Origin: Streptantibioticus_A sp037034305
Lineage (GTDB): Bacteria; Actinomycetota; Actinomycetes; Streptomycetales; Streptomycetaceae
DNA: 64,000 nt
Assembly: GCA_037034305.1 (NCBI GenBank)
Contig: JBAGJY010000017.1
Coordinates: 62,001-126,000 of the forward strand
Direction of reading: 5' to 3'
Part shown: positions 27,921 to 35,797 of the stretch, in pieces
Layout: every line of letters starts with the position of its first letter
How positions within the stretch are numbered: position 1 is the stretch's first letter
Position numbers and translations under genes: made by a program
Notes under the pieces: model-generated
Told to the model about the DNA's origin: nothing
The model's input: the letters and a program-made list of their open reading frames with translations, nothing else
Database searches by the model: none

Positions 27921-29132
27921 ATGACTGACAGCACCGGCAGTGGCGGAACGCTGAAGTCCGCGGGCAGGTCCGCGGGGCTGGTCGGCGCGGCGATCGGCGT
28001 GCTCGCGGCGGGGGCCGCCGCGGGCGTCGCGATAGAGCGGATGACCGTCGGACGTGCCATACGGAGCAAGGCGCGTCTCGCGCTGGACGCCACCGGCCCG
28101 TTCGGCACGCTGCGCGGCACCCCGGGCGTGGTCCACGCCGAGGACGGCACCGCGCTGCGGTACGAGGTGGAGGAGCCCGAACCGGACGGCCGCGGGCGGC
28201 CGGGCCTGTTCCGGCGCAACGGCACCGCGCCGCTGACCGTGGTCTTCAGCCACGGCTACTGCCTGAGCCAGGACTCCTGGCACTTCCAGCGGCTGGCGCT
28301 GCGCGGCAAGGTGCGGGCGGTCTACTGGGACCAGCGCAGCCACGGCCGCTCGGCGCGCGGGCACGCCCAGATCGACGGTGAACCGGCCACCATCGACCAG
28401 CTCGGCCGTGACCTCAAGGCGGTGATCGACGCCGCCGCGCCCGAGGGGCCGCTGGTGCTGGCCGGGCACTCGATGGGCGGCATGACGGTGATGGCGTTCG
28501 CCGCGCAGTTCCCGGAACTGGTGCGGGAGCGGGTCGCGGGCGTGTTCCTCATCGGTACGTCGGCGGGCAAGCTGTCGGCGGTGTCGCTGGGGCTGCCCGC
28601 GATGGGCGCCCGGGCGTTCCGCGCGCTGGCGCCGGGCGTGCTGCGGGCGCTGGGCAGCCAGGCGACGCTGGTGGAGCGCGGCAGGCGGGCCACCGCCGAT
28701 CTGTTCGCCGGGATCGTCAAGCGCTACTCGTTCGGCTCGGATGTCGACCCGGCGGTCGCCCGGCTCGCCGAGCGCATGATCGAGTCAACGCCGATCGACG
28801 TGGTCGCCGAGTTCTATCCGGCGTTCACCGAGCACGACAAGGCGGAGTCGCTGGCCTTCCTCGACGGGCGTCCGGCGCTGGTGATGGCCGGTGACAAGGA
28901 CCTGCTGACGCCCAGCGACCACAGCGCGGCGATCGCCGAACGGCTGCCGAACGCCGAACTGGTCATCGTCCCCGCCGCGGGTCATCTGGTGATGCTGGAG
29001 CACCCGGATGTGGTGAACGCGCATCTCGCCGCCCTGCTGGCGCGCGCCGCGGACGCGGTACGGGCGCCGCTGCCGGACGCCGTGCGCGAGCTGGCCTCCG
29101 GGCACGAGGTGACGCAGGCCGCTCGGGCGTAG
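27921..29132 (+). CDS. Membrane-anchored alpha/beta hydrolase
   Basis: A 403-residue hydrolase. A hydrophobic segment at about 18-38 may anchor it or act as an export signal. The nucleophile elbow AGHSMGGM (Ser about 186), an oxyanion region around VFSHGYCLSQDSW, and late acid and His residues (AGDKDLLTPSDHS, AAGHLVMLEHP) complete the triad. It is almost certainly cotranscribed with alr and precedes tsaE; the same order is usual in Streptomyces. Substrate unknown. Confidence 0.85.
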   Translation: MTDSTGSGGTLKSAGRSAGLVGAAIGVLAAGAAAGVAIERMTVGRAIRSKARLALDATGPFGTLRGTPGVVHAEDGTALRYEVEEPEPDGRGRPGLFRRNGTAPLTVVFSHGYCLSQDSWHFQRLALRGKVRAVYWDQRSHGRSARGHAQIDGEPATIDQLGRDLKAVIDAAAPEGPLVLAGHSMGGMTVMAFAAQFPELVRERVAGVFLIGTSAGKLSAVSLGLPAMGARAFRALAPGVLRALGSQATLVERGRRATADLFAGIVKRYSFGSDVDPAVARLAERMIESTPIDVVAEFYPAFTEHDKAESLAFLDGRPALVMAGDKDLLTPSDHSAAIAERLPNAELVIVPAAGHLVMLEHPDVVNAHLAALLARAADAVRAPLPDAVRELASGHEVTQAARA

Positions 29133-29172
29133 CGCCGCGGCGGGCCTCGGGTGTTGCGTAGCATCGACAACC

Positions 29173-29676
29173 ATGGGTACGACGCAGGACTTGGACGTAC
29201 GGGCGCGGATCACCGTGCAGACCGCCGACCGCATGCGGGAGCTGGGTCATCGGCTGGCCGGGCTGCTTCGGCCGGGTGACCTGGTGCTGCTCAGCGGTGA
29301 GCTGGGCGCCGGGAAGACCACGCTGACCCGCGGCCTGGGTGAGGGGCTCGGCGTGCGGGGCGCGGTGACCTCGCCGACGTTCGTGATCGCACGGGTCCAC
29401 CCCTCGCTGACCGGTGGCCCGGCGCTGGTCCATGTGGACGCGTACCGGCTGGGCGGTGGGCTGGAGGAGATGGAGGACCTCGACCTCGATGTGTCGCTGA
29501 CCGAGTCGGTGGTCGTCGTGGAGTGGGGCGAGGGCAAGGTCGAGGACCTGTCCGAGGACCGGCTGCACGTCGCCATCCACCGTGGCACCGGCGACGAGGC
29601 GCACGATGTGCGGGAGGTCGTGATCACCGGGGTGGGGGAGCGCTGGTCGGACGTTGTGCTGACCGGGCTCGGGTAG
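29173..29676 (+). CDS. tsaE: tRNA t6A synthesis ATPase TsaE
   Basis: A 167-residue P-loop ATPase with GELGAGKTTLTRGL (about residues 42-55), SPTFVIARVH, HVDAYRL and VVVVEWGE. It assists the TsaB-TsaD complex in threonylcarbamoyladenosine formation on tRNA. A TAGCAT box at 29159-29164 lies 8 nt before the ATG and no ribosome site is visible, so the message may be leaderless. tsaB, rimI and tsaD follow 1.3 kb downstream. Confidence 0.93.
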   Translation: MGTTQDLDVRARITVQTADRMRELGHRLAGLLRPGDLVLLSGELGAGKTTLTRGLGEGLGVRGAVTSPTFVIARVHPSLTGGPALVHVDAYRLGGGLEEMEDLDLDVSLTESVVVVEWGEGKVEDLSEDRLHVAIHRGTGDEAHDVREVVITGVGERWSDVVLTGLG

Positions 29677-29790
29677 CCGGAGGCGTTCCCACAGCGGCCC
29701 GTACCCGGGCCCTTTCGCGACAGTGTTCCGACAGGACGTCGGGAAGATGTTGCGCGGGGGCCGCCGGGCATGGTGTGCTTGAGGTCAGAG

Positions 29791-29809
29791 GTCGGTTAGG
29801 CCTGCCTAA
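29791..29809 (+). promoter_or_regulatory. Candidate iron box (DmdR/IdeR type)
   Basis: This 19-mer matches the Streptomyces/mycobacterial iron-box consensus TTAGGTTAGGCTCACCTAA at about 14 of 19 positions. Its 3' part is an exact 6-bp inverted repeat TTAGGC-CT-GCCTAA (29796-29809). It lies 20 nt upstream of a 59-codon ORF, where a DtxR-family repressor bound to iron could block transcription. Comparison was by eye only. Confidence 0.5.
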
Positions 29810-29829
29810 GTTCTGGCCCGGGAGGCGCC

Positions 29830-30009
29830 ATGTCGGCCGACGATCGTGCCGAGGTTTCCCCGGAATCGCGTGATTACCGGGACGAGACACCGATGCCGCC
29901 GATGAGCGCGCTGCTGGCCGCGGGCGCCGCGGCGCGCGCGGTGTGTACCCCGCCCCGGGCGCCGGAGGACGAGTCCGGGAACGCCGAGCGGGACCGGGAC
30001 GCGGCGTAA
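29830..30009 (+). CDS. Small conserved-looking protein (59 aa), unknown function
   Basis: A short ORF starting at ATG 29830 with GGAGG four bases upstream and ending TAA at 30007-30009. The product is acidic at both ends, with a central PMPPMSALLAAGAAARAV segment that looks like a short amphipathic helix. I recall comparable small proteins with a MSALLAA core beside tsaE in Streptomyces but cannot verify this. It has no cysteine cluster or membrane span. A candidate iron box precedes it; its stop codon falls at the start of a repeat. Confidence 0.6.
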   Translation: MSADDRAEVSPESRDYRDETPMPPMSALLAAGAAARAVCTPPRAPEDESGNAERDRDAA

Positions 30010-30136
30010 GCGCTCCGCTCGGGGTGCGGTAAGCGCTCCGCTCGGGGTGCCGTGGTGTGCCGTCGGTCGTCCGCGGCGCCGTTGGGGCTGGTCGCGCAGT
30101 TCCCCGCGCCCCTTTGGGCGCGCTGGCGAACCGCGC
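30006..30136 (-). repeat. Dispersed intergenic element, copy C, with a 22-nt tandem duplication
   Basis: A minus-oriented copy of the five-member family between the convergent 59-aa ORF and the YkuD-like gene. On the plus strand it begins GTAAGCGCTCCGCTCGGGG at 30006 and the same 22 nt are repeated at 30029 (period 23). The centre CGTCCGCGGCGCCGTT and the CAGTTCCCCGCGCCCCT end match copies B and D. Confidence 0.75.
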
Positions 30137-30703
30137 TCAGGGAACGACGACGACCTTCGCGCCGATCAGCGCGAACTGCCACATGGCCGTGCCGTCCGCG
30201 GCCTTCTCCCGTACCCCGCCGGTCTTCCTGGTGGTCTGCGCGGACGGAGCGGAGCCGTCCGTCGCGGCGGAGAAGCCGATCGTGGTGCCCTGCACCACGG
30301 CGAACCGCACCACATGCTCGATCGGCACCCCGTCCGTGCCGGTGACCCGCTCGGACCGGGAGGTCACGGTGTACGTGCCCGCACTCGGGGAGACCGTGCC
30401 GGGGGTGACGGTGAAGCCGCGCTCGACCTGGTCCGCCGCGGACACCAGCCACACCCGGCGCTGCGCCAGGGAGTACACGACGCGCTTGCCGTGCCCGGAG
30501 TCGGCGGGCAGCGCGACCGGCTCGGGGGAGGGCGGCGTCGACGGAGCGGTGCTCGCAGGGGTGCTGGGCGCGGCGCTGGGCGCGGTGTGCGACCGGCCGG
30601 TGTGATCGGGGGCGGCGGACGCCTGCCAGGCCAGTACGCCGATGGCCGCTAGCGCGGCGGCGGTCAGGCCGGTGACGATCGTGCCGGAGGCAATCCTTGC
30701 CAT
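30137..30703 (-). CDS. Secreted YkuD-like protein lacking the catalytic cysteine
   Basis: A 188-residue protein with a signal peptide or anchor (residues 8-30), a Ser/Pro/Thr linker (31-65) and a domain at 70-188 that follows the L,D-transpeptidase pattern: a short strand KRVVYSLAQRRVWLV, a TPGTVSPSAGTYTV turn and a late TGGVREKAADGTAMW segment. In active enzymes that last region reads GC(I/V)R; here position 164 is Val. It is probably a non-catalytic wall-associated or regulatory relative; an unrelated beta protein is possible. Confidence 0.6.
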   Translation of the reverse strand: MARIASGTIVTGLTAAALAAIGVLAWQASAAPDHTGRSHTAPSAAPSTPASTAPSTPPSPEPVALPADSGHGKRVVYSLAQRRVWLVSAADQVERGFTVTPGTVSPSAGTYTVTSRSERVTGTDGVPIEHVVRFAVVQGTTIGFSAATDGSAPSAQTTRKTGGVREKAADGTAMWQFALIGAKVVVVP

Positions 30704-30980
30704 GGGGAGACGTTAGCACCGGGTCACAACGCGTTCGGCGCTCGGGTTTTCCCGTCCACCCGCCCACCCGTTTGCCCGTCAGCCGTTTCCGGCGTGGGGC
30801 GCAGCTGAGCGCAGATGCGGTGCGCTGCGGCTGCTTTTCGCCACACCCATCGGGTGGGCGGGTGGCCGTGACCCCACCGCCCACGAACCGCAGCGCCGTG
30901 CGCGACGGCAAGCGAAGGGCCGACGGTAAACAGGTGGGCGGGCGGAAAAAAGCCCCCGAATCGCGCCGTAGGCTGTAGCC
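30704..30980 (+). other. Intergenic region with 15-bp inverted repeats
   Basis: A 277-nt gap between divergent genes. Bases 30756-30770 (CCACCCGCCCACCCG) and 30851-30865 are exact reverse complements, 80 nt apart; a related GGTGGGCGGGCGG occurs at about 30932-30944. TAGGCT at 30969-30974 is a likely -10 for tsaB. No coding frame was found. Confidence 0.5.
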
Positions 30981-31649
30981 GTGCTACTCGCCTTCGACAC
31001 CGCCACCCCCGCCATCACCGCCGCCGTCCACGACGGCACCGCCGTACGCGCCGAGTCGACCCAGCTCGACGCCCGCCGCCACGGCGAGTTGCTGCTCCCC
31101 ACGGTGGACACGGTGCTGAACGAGGCGGGCATCAAGCTGGACGCGGTGACCGGCGTCGTGGTCGGTGTGGGCCCCGGCCCGTACACCGGACTGCGGGTCG
31201 GCCTGGTGACCGCCGCCGCCTTCGGTGACGCCCTGGGCGTTCCGGTGTACGGCGTCTGCACGCTGGACGGCATCGCGTACGCCGCCGGGCAGGCGGCGGG
31301 CCTGGACGGGCCGTTCGTCGTGGCCACCGACGCCCGCCGCAAGGAGGTGTACTGGGCGCGCTACACCGACCCGCGCACCCGGGCCACCGACCCCGCCGTG
31401 GACCGCCCGGCGGACATCGTCGACGAGGTGGCCGGACTCCCGGCGGTCGGCGCGGGCGCGGTGCTCTACCCGCAGGTCTTCACCGGTGTCCGCGCGCAGG
31501 CCCCGCAGCACCAGTCGGCCGCCGCGCTGGCCGCGCTGGCCGCCGAACGGCTGGCGAACGGCGCGGAGTTCCTGCCCCCGCTGCCGCTGTACCTGCGGCG
31601 GCCGGACGCCCAGGTGCCCGCCGGATACAAGGCGGTCATGCCGAAATGA
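30981..31649 (+). CDS. tsaB: tRNA threonylcarbamoyladenosine synthesis protein TsaB
   Basis: A 222-residue ASKHA-fold partner of TsaD, without the metal-binding His pair. LAFDTATPAITAAV at the N terminus and GVGPGPYTGLRVG are family signatures, and PLYLRRPDAQ lies near the end. The GTG start at 30981 lies 6 nt after a TAGGCT box, so translation may start on a leaderless mRNA. It overlaps rimI by 4 nt. Confidence 0.93.
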   Translation: MLLAFDTATPAITAAVHDGTAVRAESTQLDARRHGELLLPTVDTVLNEAGIKLDAVTGVVVGVGPGPYTGLRVGLVTAAAFGDALGVPVYGVCTLDGIAYAAGQAAGLDGPFVVATDARRKEVYWARYTDPRTRATDPAVDRPADIVDEVAGLPAVGAGAVLYPQVFTGVRAQAPQHQSAAALAALAAERLANGAEFLPPLPLYLRRPDAQVPAGYKAVMPK

Positions 31650-32140
31650 CTGCCGCCCTGCGCGAGATGCGCTGGTGGGACATCGAGCCGGTGATGGCGC
31701 TGGAGGAGGCGCTGTTCCCGGAGGACGCCTGGTCGCGCGGTATGTTCTGGTCCGAACTGGCCGGAGCACGGCACCAGGAGGCGACCCGCTACTACGTGGT
31801 GGCCGAGGACGGCGGCCGGATCGTCGGCTACGCCGGGCTCGCCGCGGTGGCCGGGACCGGCGACGTACAGACCATCGCGGTGGCCACCGACCACTGGGGC
31901 GGCGGGCTCGGCGCCCGGCTGCTCGGCGACCTGCTGCGCCGGGCCACCGCCATGGAGTGCCGCGAGGTGCTCCTGGAGGTGCGGGTCGACAACGCCCGCG
32001 CCCAACGCCTCTACGAGCGCTTCGGCTTCGAGCCGATCGGCTTCCGGCGCGGCTACTACCAGCCGGGCAATGTGGACGCCCTCGTCATGCGACTGACCGA
32101 CCCCTCATCCGTACCCCTGCAAGGACTGATCCATGGCTGA
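31646..32140 (+). CDS. rimI: Ribosomal protein S18 alanine N-acetyltransferase
   Basis: A 164-residue GNAT-fold acetyltransferase. LREMRWWDIEPVMALE and ALFPEDAWSRGMFWSEL match RimI, and the acetyl-CoA loop is the VATDHWGGGLGARLL region (about 80-95), followed by the EVRVDNARAQRLYERFGF block. Overlaps with tsaB upstream and tsaD downstream (8 nt) show tight coupling of t6A and S18 modification genes. Confidence 0.92.
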   Translation: MTAALREMRWWDIEPVMALEEALFPEDAWSRGMFWSELAGARHQEATRYYVVAEDGGRIVGYAGLAAVAGTGDVQTIAVATDHWGGGLGARLLGDLLRRATAMECREVLLEVRVDNARAQRLYERFGFEPIGFRRGYYQPGNVDALVMRLTDPSSVPLQGLIHG

Positions 32141-33191
32141 CGAACCCCTCGTCCTGGGTATCGAGACCTCCTGCGACGAGACCGGCGTGGGCGTGGTCCG
32201 CGGCCATACGCTGCTGGCCGACGCGGTCGCCTCCAGCGTGGACGAACACGCCAGGTTCGGCGGCGTGGTGCCCGAGGTCGCCAGCCGGGCGCACCTGGAG
32301 GCAATGGTTCCGACCATTCGGCGGGCGCTCAGCGACGCCGGTGTCACCGCCCGGGACCTGGACGGCATCGCGGTGACCGCGGGCCCGGGCCTGGCCGGAG
32401 CGCTGCTGGTCGGCGTCTCGGCGGCCAAGGCGTACGCGTACGCGCTGGGCAAGCCGCTGTACGGCGTCAACCACCTGGCGTCACACATCTGTGTGGACCA
32501 GTTGGAGCACGGACCGCTGCCCGAGCCGACGATGGCGCTACTGGTCTCCGGCGGCCACTCCTCGCTGCTGCTGGCCCCCGACATCACCTCCGACGTGCGC
32601 CCGCTCGGTTCGAGCATCGACGACGCGGCGGGCGAGGCGTTCGACAAGGTCGCCCGGGTGCTGGGGCTCGGCTTCCCCGGCGGCCCGGTCATCGACCGCT
32701 ACGCCCGCGAGGGCGACCCCGACGCGATCCGCTTCCCGCGCGGGCTGACCGGGCCGCGGGACCCGCTGTACGACTTCTCCTTCTCCGGGCTGAAGACCGC
32801 GGTGGCCCGGTGGATCGAGGCCAGGCGGGCCGCTGGCGAGACGGTGCCGGTGGCGGACGTCGCGGCGTCCTTCCAGGAGGCGGTGACCGACGTGCTGACC
32901 CGCAAGGCGGTCCGTGCCTGCAAGGACCACGGTGTGGAGCACCTGATGCTGGGCGGCGGCGTCGCGGCCAACTCCCGGCTGCGGGCGATGGCCGAGGAGC
33001 GGTGCGCGGCGGCCGGGATCCAACTGCGGGTGCCGCGGCCCAAGTTGTGCACCGACAACGGCGCGATGGTCGCCGCGCTGGGCGCCGAGATGGTGGCGCG
33101 CGGCCGGGCCGCCTCCGACTGGGAACTGCCCGCCGACTCCTCGCTCCCGGTGACCGAGCCGCACGTTCCCGGCCGGCACCACGCCGCGTGA
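32133..33191 (+). CDS. tsaD: tRNA N6-adenosine threonylcarbamoyltransferase
   Basis: A 352-residue catalytic subunit for t6A37 formation. The iron-binding pair is in NHLASHI (HxxxH); GIETSCDETGVGVV, AGPGLAGALLVGVSAAK and the SGGHSSLLL and GLKTAVARW segments are complete. Its stop overlaps the start of the next small gene by one base. It works with TsaB and TsaE encoded in the same cluster. Confidence 0.96.
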   Translation: MADEPLVLGIETSCDETGVGVVRGHTLLADAVASSVDEHARFGGVVPEVASRAHLEAMVPTIRRALSDAGVTARDLDGIAVTAGPGLAGALLVGVSAAKAYAYALGKPLYGVNHLASHICVDQLEHGPLPEPTMALLVSGGHSSLLLAPDITSDVRPLGSSIDDAAGEAFDKVARVLGLGFPGGPVIDRYAREGDPDAIRFPRGLTGPRDPLYDFSFSGLKTAVARWIEARRAAGETVPVADVAASFQEAVTDVLTRKAVRACKDHGVEHLMLGGGVAANSRLRAMAEERCAAAGIQLRVPRPKLCTDNGAMVAALGAEMVARGRAASDWELPADSSLPVTEPHVPGRHHAA

Positions 33192-33454
33192 TGCCGACCG
33201 TCGCCTTGATGTGGGAGGCGCGCGCCGTTCCGGGCCGCGGCGCCGAACTCCTGGCGTGGGTACGGGAGCGGAAGCTGCCCGGTGACCGTCAACCGCTGCG
33301 CCGCGAGGTCCTCACCGCGCCCGAGGACCGGGTGCTGGTGATCACCTGGTGGGACGGCGGCTACCACGCCGAGGTGCCGGAACTGCCCGATCCACCAGCG
33401 GATCTGGTGCGCCGCGCGGTGCACCGCTGGCGGTTCGAGTCGGTCGGCGGCTGA
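33191..33454 (+). CDS. Small hypothetical protein (87 aa), possible ferredoxin-like fold
   Basis: Starts at ATG 33191 within the tsaD stop (TGATG), which argues for genuine coupled translation. The product has a beta-alpha-beta pattern (VALMWEARAVPGRGAELLAWV, in part; VLVITWWDGGY) reminiscent of antibiotic-biosynthesis-monooxygenase-like proteins, but no active site is identified. Function unknown. Confidence 0.65.
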   Translation: MPTVALMWEARAVPGRGAELLAWVRERKLPGDRQPLRREVLTAPEDRVLVITWWDGGYHAEVPELPDPPADLVRRAVHRWRFESVGG

Positions 33455-33576
33455 GCGGGCGGCCTTCGGCAGGTTCCCCCGTATAGGTGGGATTGAGCGC
33501 GACCATATCCCTTGGGTGGGGTGCCGGTTCGTAGTCTGGCGGCGTCGCCGACGCCGTCGATGCGAGGGGGTGCCCG

Positions 33577-34179
33577 TTGGAGGAGCCGGAGAGCGGCCGA
33601 AGGAGACTGCGGCAACGCGCGGACTCCGTGGCCGCGGCCTTGGTCGTACTCGGCCGCAGCCCCGAACGCGCCGACGACCCGGTGGCCGACCTGGCCTTCC
33701 AGCACGCGACGTTACTGGCCGCCGCCGTGGCCCCGTACCGTGAGACGGCCGCCGATCCGCAACTGGTCTACGGCGGCCCGGCGGTCCTGGCGCGCGGTGT
33801 GCAGAACGTGCACGACTATCCCGAGCACCGCCATCTTCCGGTCCACGAGCACCTGATCACCCACCTCGGGCTGGCCGCGGAGTACGTACGGGCGCTGTTC
33901 GGCTCGGAGGGCGACGGGCGTCCGCAGCACGAACTGCTGATCGCCACCCGGGAGTTCCTCACCGCGATGATCACCGCCGCCGGTCAGACGGCGTACCACC
34001 TGCGCTCCGCGCACCTCGGTCCCTCGGGGCGCCCTTCCGATTCCGGTCTGGAGACCATCTCCTACGCCGTCAACGGCGACGTCCTCGCCTCGCTCGCCGA
34101 CGCGGCGGAACAGGCCGCCACCCGGATGCGCAGGGAACTGGACCGGCTCACCGACTCCGGTGACCCGAAGGAGGACTGA
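33577..34179 (+). CDS. Hypothetical protein (200 aa)
   Basis: A helical, soluble-looking protein of unknown function. It starts at TTG 33577 with GAGGGGG about 6 nt upstream; a TAGTCT box at 33532-33537 may be the -10. Features include a basic N terminus (SGRRRLRQRADSV), a HDYPEHRHLPVHEHLITHLG segment with five histidines, and a C-terminal helix rich in Arg and Glu. The His-rich part could bind metal, but this is only an inference. It is convergent with the methyltransferase gene, 6 nt apart. Confidence 0.65.
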   Translation: MEEPESGRRRLRQRADSVAAALVVLGRSPERADDPVADLAFQHATLLAAAVAPYRETAADPQLVYGGPAVLARGVQNVHDYPEHRHLPVHEHLITHLGLAAEYVRALFGSEGDGRPQHELLIATREFLTAMITAAGQTAYHLRSAHLGPSGRPSDSGLETISYAVNGDVLASLADAAEQAATRMRRELDRLTDSGDPKED

Positions 34180-34185
34180 GGGGCG

Positions 34186-35349
34186 TCAGGCGGGTGCGCC
34201 GACGAGCATGACCGGGGCTCCCGCCGCCCTGGTGAGCAGTACCGTCGCCGAGTTCGGCCCCTGCGGCTTGAGCCGCCTGCGCAACTCCTCCGGTTCGACG
34301 GCCGAGCCGCGCTTCTTGACGGTGAGCGTGCCGACCTCGCGTTCGCGCAGCAGCGCCTTGAGCTTCTTGAGGTTGAACGGCAGCGTGTCAGTGACCTCGT
34401 AGGCGGTGGCGTACGGGGTGGGGCGCAGTTCGTCCGCGGTGATGTAGGCGATGGTCTCGTCGATGAGACGGCCGCCGAGCCGCGCGGCCACCTCGGCCAC
34501 GAGGTGGGAGCGGATCACGGCGCCGTCCGGCTCGTACAGGTACCGCCCGACCGGGCCCACGGGGGGTGAAGGCAGGCTTCCGCCGGTCAGCGTGGCGCCC
34601 TCGGGCAGCAGCGTGGCACGCCGGGCACCGGGTTCTGTGCCGAACCAGAGCACGGCCTCCTTGACGTCGCCCCGGTCCGATACCCACTCCGCCTCGGCGT
34701 CCTCCGGCACCGCGTCGTGCGGGATGCCGGGGGCGACCTTGAGCGCGGCGTGCGGTGCCCTGCGGGCGGCGGCCACCGCCCAGGACAGCGGGGGCGAGTA
34801 CGCCTCGGGGTCGAACACCCGGCCCCGGCCGCCGCGTCGGGCCGGGTCGACGAAGACCGCGTCGTACCCGTCCGTCGTCACCTCGGCGACGTCCGCCTGG
34901 CGCACCTCGATCAGCCCGTCCAGGCCCAGGGCGCGTGCGTTGGCCTCGGCGACGGCGCAGGTCAGCGGTGAGCGGTCGACGGCGAGCACCTCGATCCCCT
35001 TGCGGGCGAGGGCGATCGCGTCGCCGCCGATGCCGCAGCACAGATCGGCCACCCGTCGCACGCCCAGCCCGGCGAACCGTGCCGCCCGGTGCTCCGCGAC
35101 CGCGGTCCGCGTCGCCTGCTCGACACCGTCCGGGGTGAAGTACATCCGGTGCGCGTCCGCTCCGAACTTGGCCTCCGCCCGCCCCCGCAACCGCGCCTGC
35201 GTCAACGCCGCCGCCACGGTCCGCGCCGGATACTCCCGCCGCAACCGCGTCACGATCGCGATCTCGTCCGCCGGGTCGAACCCGCGCAACCGACCGAGCA
35301 GGACCTGCCCGTCAGGCGCGAGCAGAGAGGAGAATCCATCAACATCCAC
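34186..35349 (-). CDS. Class I SAM-dependent methyltransferase with THUMP-like C-terminal region
   Basis: A 387-residue protein. The SAM motif I is VADLCCGIGGDAIALA (about residues 98-113), followed by EVLAVDRSPLT and VFVDPARRGGRG. The C-terminal third (from about 290) resembles the THUMP-like RNA-binding region of this family, with PFNLKKLKALLRE and VKKRGSAVEPEEL. Probably an RNA methyltransferase; the target is unknown. GTG 35349 fits the family start (VDVDGFSSLLAPDG); the frame continues 792 nt upstream only because of GC richness. Confidence 0.8.
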   Translation of the reverse strand: MDVDGFSSLLAPDGQVLLGRLRGFDPADEIAIVTRLRREYPARTVAAALTQARLRGRAEAKFGADAHRMYFTPDGVEQATRTAVAEHRAARFAGLGVRRVADLCCGIGGDAIALARKGIEVLAVDRSPLTCAVAEANARALGLDGLIEVRQADVAEVTTDGYDAVFVDPARRGGRGRVFDPEAYSPPLSWAVAAARRAPHAALKVAPGIPHDAVPEDAEAEWVSDRGDVKEAVLWFGTEPGARRATLLPEGATLTGGSLPSPPVGPVGRYLYEPDGAVIRSHLVAEVAARLGGRLIDETIAYITADELRPTPYATAYEVTDTLPFNLKKLKALLREREVGTLTVKKRGSAVEPEELRRRLKPQGPNSATVLLTRAAGAPVMLVGAPA

Positions 35350-35625
35350 GGCCCCATTCTCAGCCACCCCACCCCCGACCACCGAAGCCTGCCTCCCCCA
35401 GCCCCGAGGGGGGCCTTGTGGCGGAGCGGTTCGGTGGCGGAGCCCGGACGGCCCGGGTGCGGAAGCCGATGCAGGTTCGGGGCGCGGCCCCGAGGGGGTC
35501 CGCGGCGGAGCCCGGACGGCCCGGGCGGGGAAGCCTGACGCGGGGTCCGGGGCGCGGCCCCGAGGGGGGTCCGGGGGCGGAGCCCCTGGAAAAGAAGGAG
35601 CCTGTGCCTGCGCGCCCCCGGCGCG
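35350..35625 (-). repeat. GC-rich low-complexity repeats upstream of groES
   Basis: A stretch of about 210 nt (35395-35600) with tandem-like repetition of a unit resembling GGGGCGCGGCCCCGAGGGGGT and GCGGAGCCCGGACGGCCCGGG (each present two or three times with small changes). No gene is seen. It belongs to the same compositional class as 16.1-16.4 kb and ends just before the CIRCE operators. Confidence 0.55.
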
Positions 35626-35652
35626 CTGGCACTCCGCTTGACCGAGTGCTAA
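35626..35652 (+). promoter_or_regulatory. CIRCE operator 1 (HrcA site)
   Basis: CTGGCACTC, a 9-nt spacer, then GAGTGCTAA: 16 of 18 arm positions match the CIRCE consensus TTAGCACTC-N9-GAGTGCTAA. It overlaps the -35 region of the groES promoter, as expected for repression by HrcA. Confidence 0.92.
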
Positions 35653-35666
35653 CGGAGTTCTAGTCT
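35638..35666 (+). promoter_or_regulatory. groES-groL promoter
   Basis: TTGACC at 35638-35643 and TAGTCT at 35661-35666 with 17 nt between: a good vegetative-type promoter. CIRCE 1 covers the -35 and CIRCE 2 lies just downstream, so HrcA can block both binding and escape. Predicted leader about 125 nt. Confidence 0.8.
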
Positions 35667-35671
35667 CGACC

Positions 35672-35698
35672 CTGGCACTCCGCACCGCAGAGTGCCAA
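35672..35698 (+). promoter_or_regulatory. CIRCE operator 2 (HrcA site)
   Basis: CTGGCACTC, 9 nt, GAGTGCCAA at 35690-35698. It differs from the consensus at three arm positions. It begins 5 nt after the -10 box, covering the probable transcription start. Confidence 0.88.
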
Positions 35699-35797
35699 CA
35701 GCGACGAGGCAGGTCCGGCACCCGCGACGACGGATCTACCAGGGTCGCCACCCCAAGACACACACTCTGTGAACTCTCCGAAGGGGGAGGTCGGATC

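Noticed and set aside
35395..35600. Repeated GC-rich units considered as a CRISPR array or tandem-repeat protein
   Set aside because: The units vary in length and are not separated by unique spacers of constant size; no cas gene is present.
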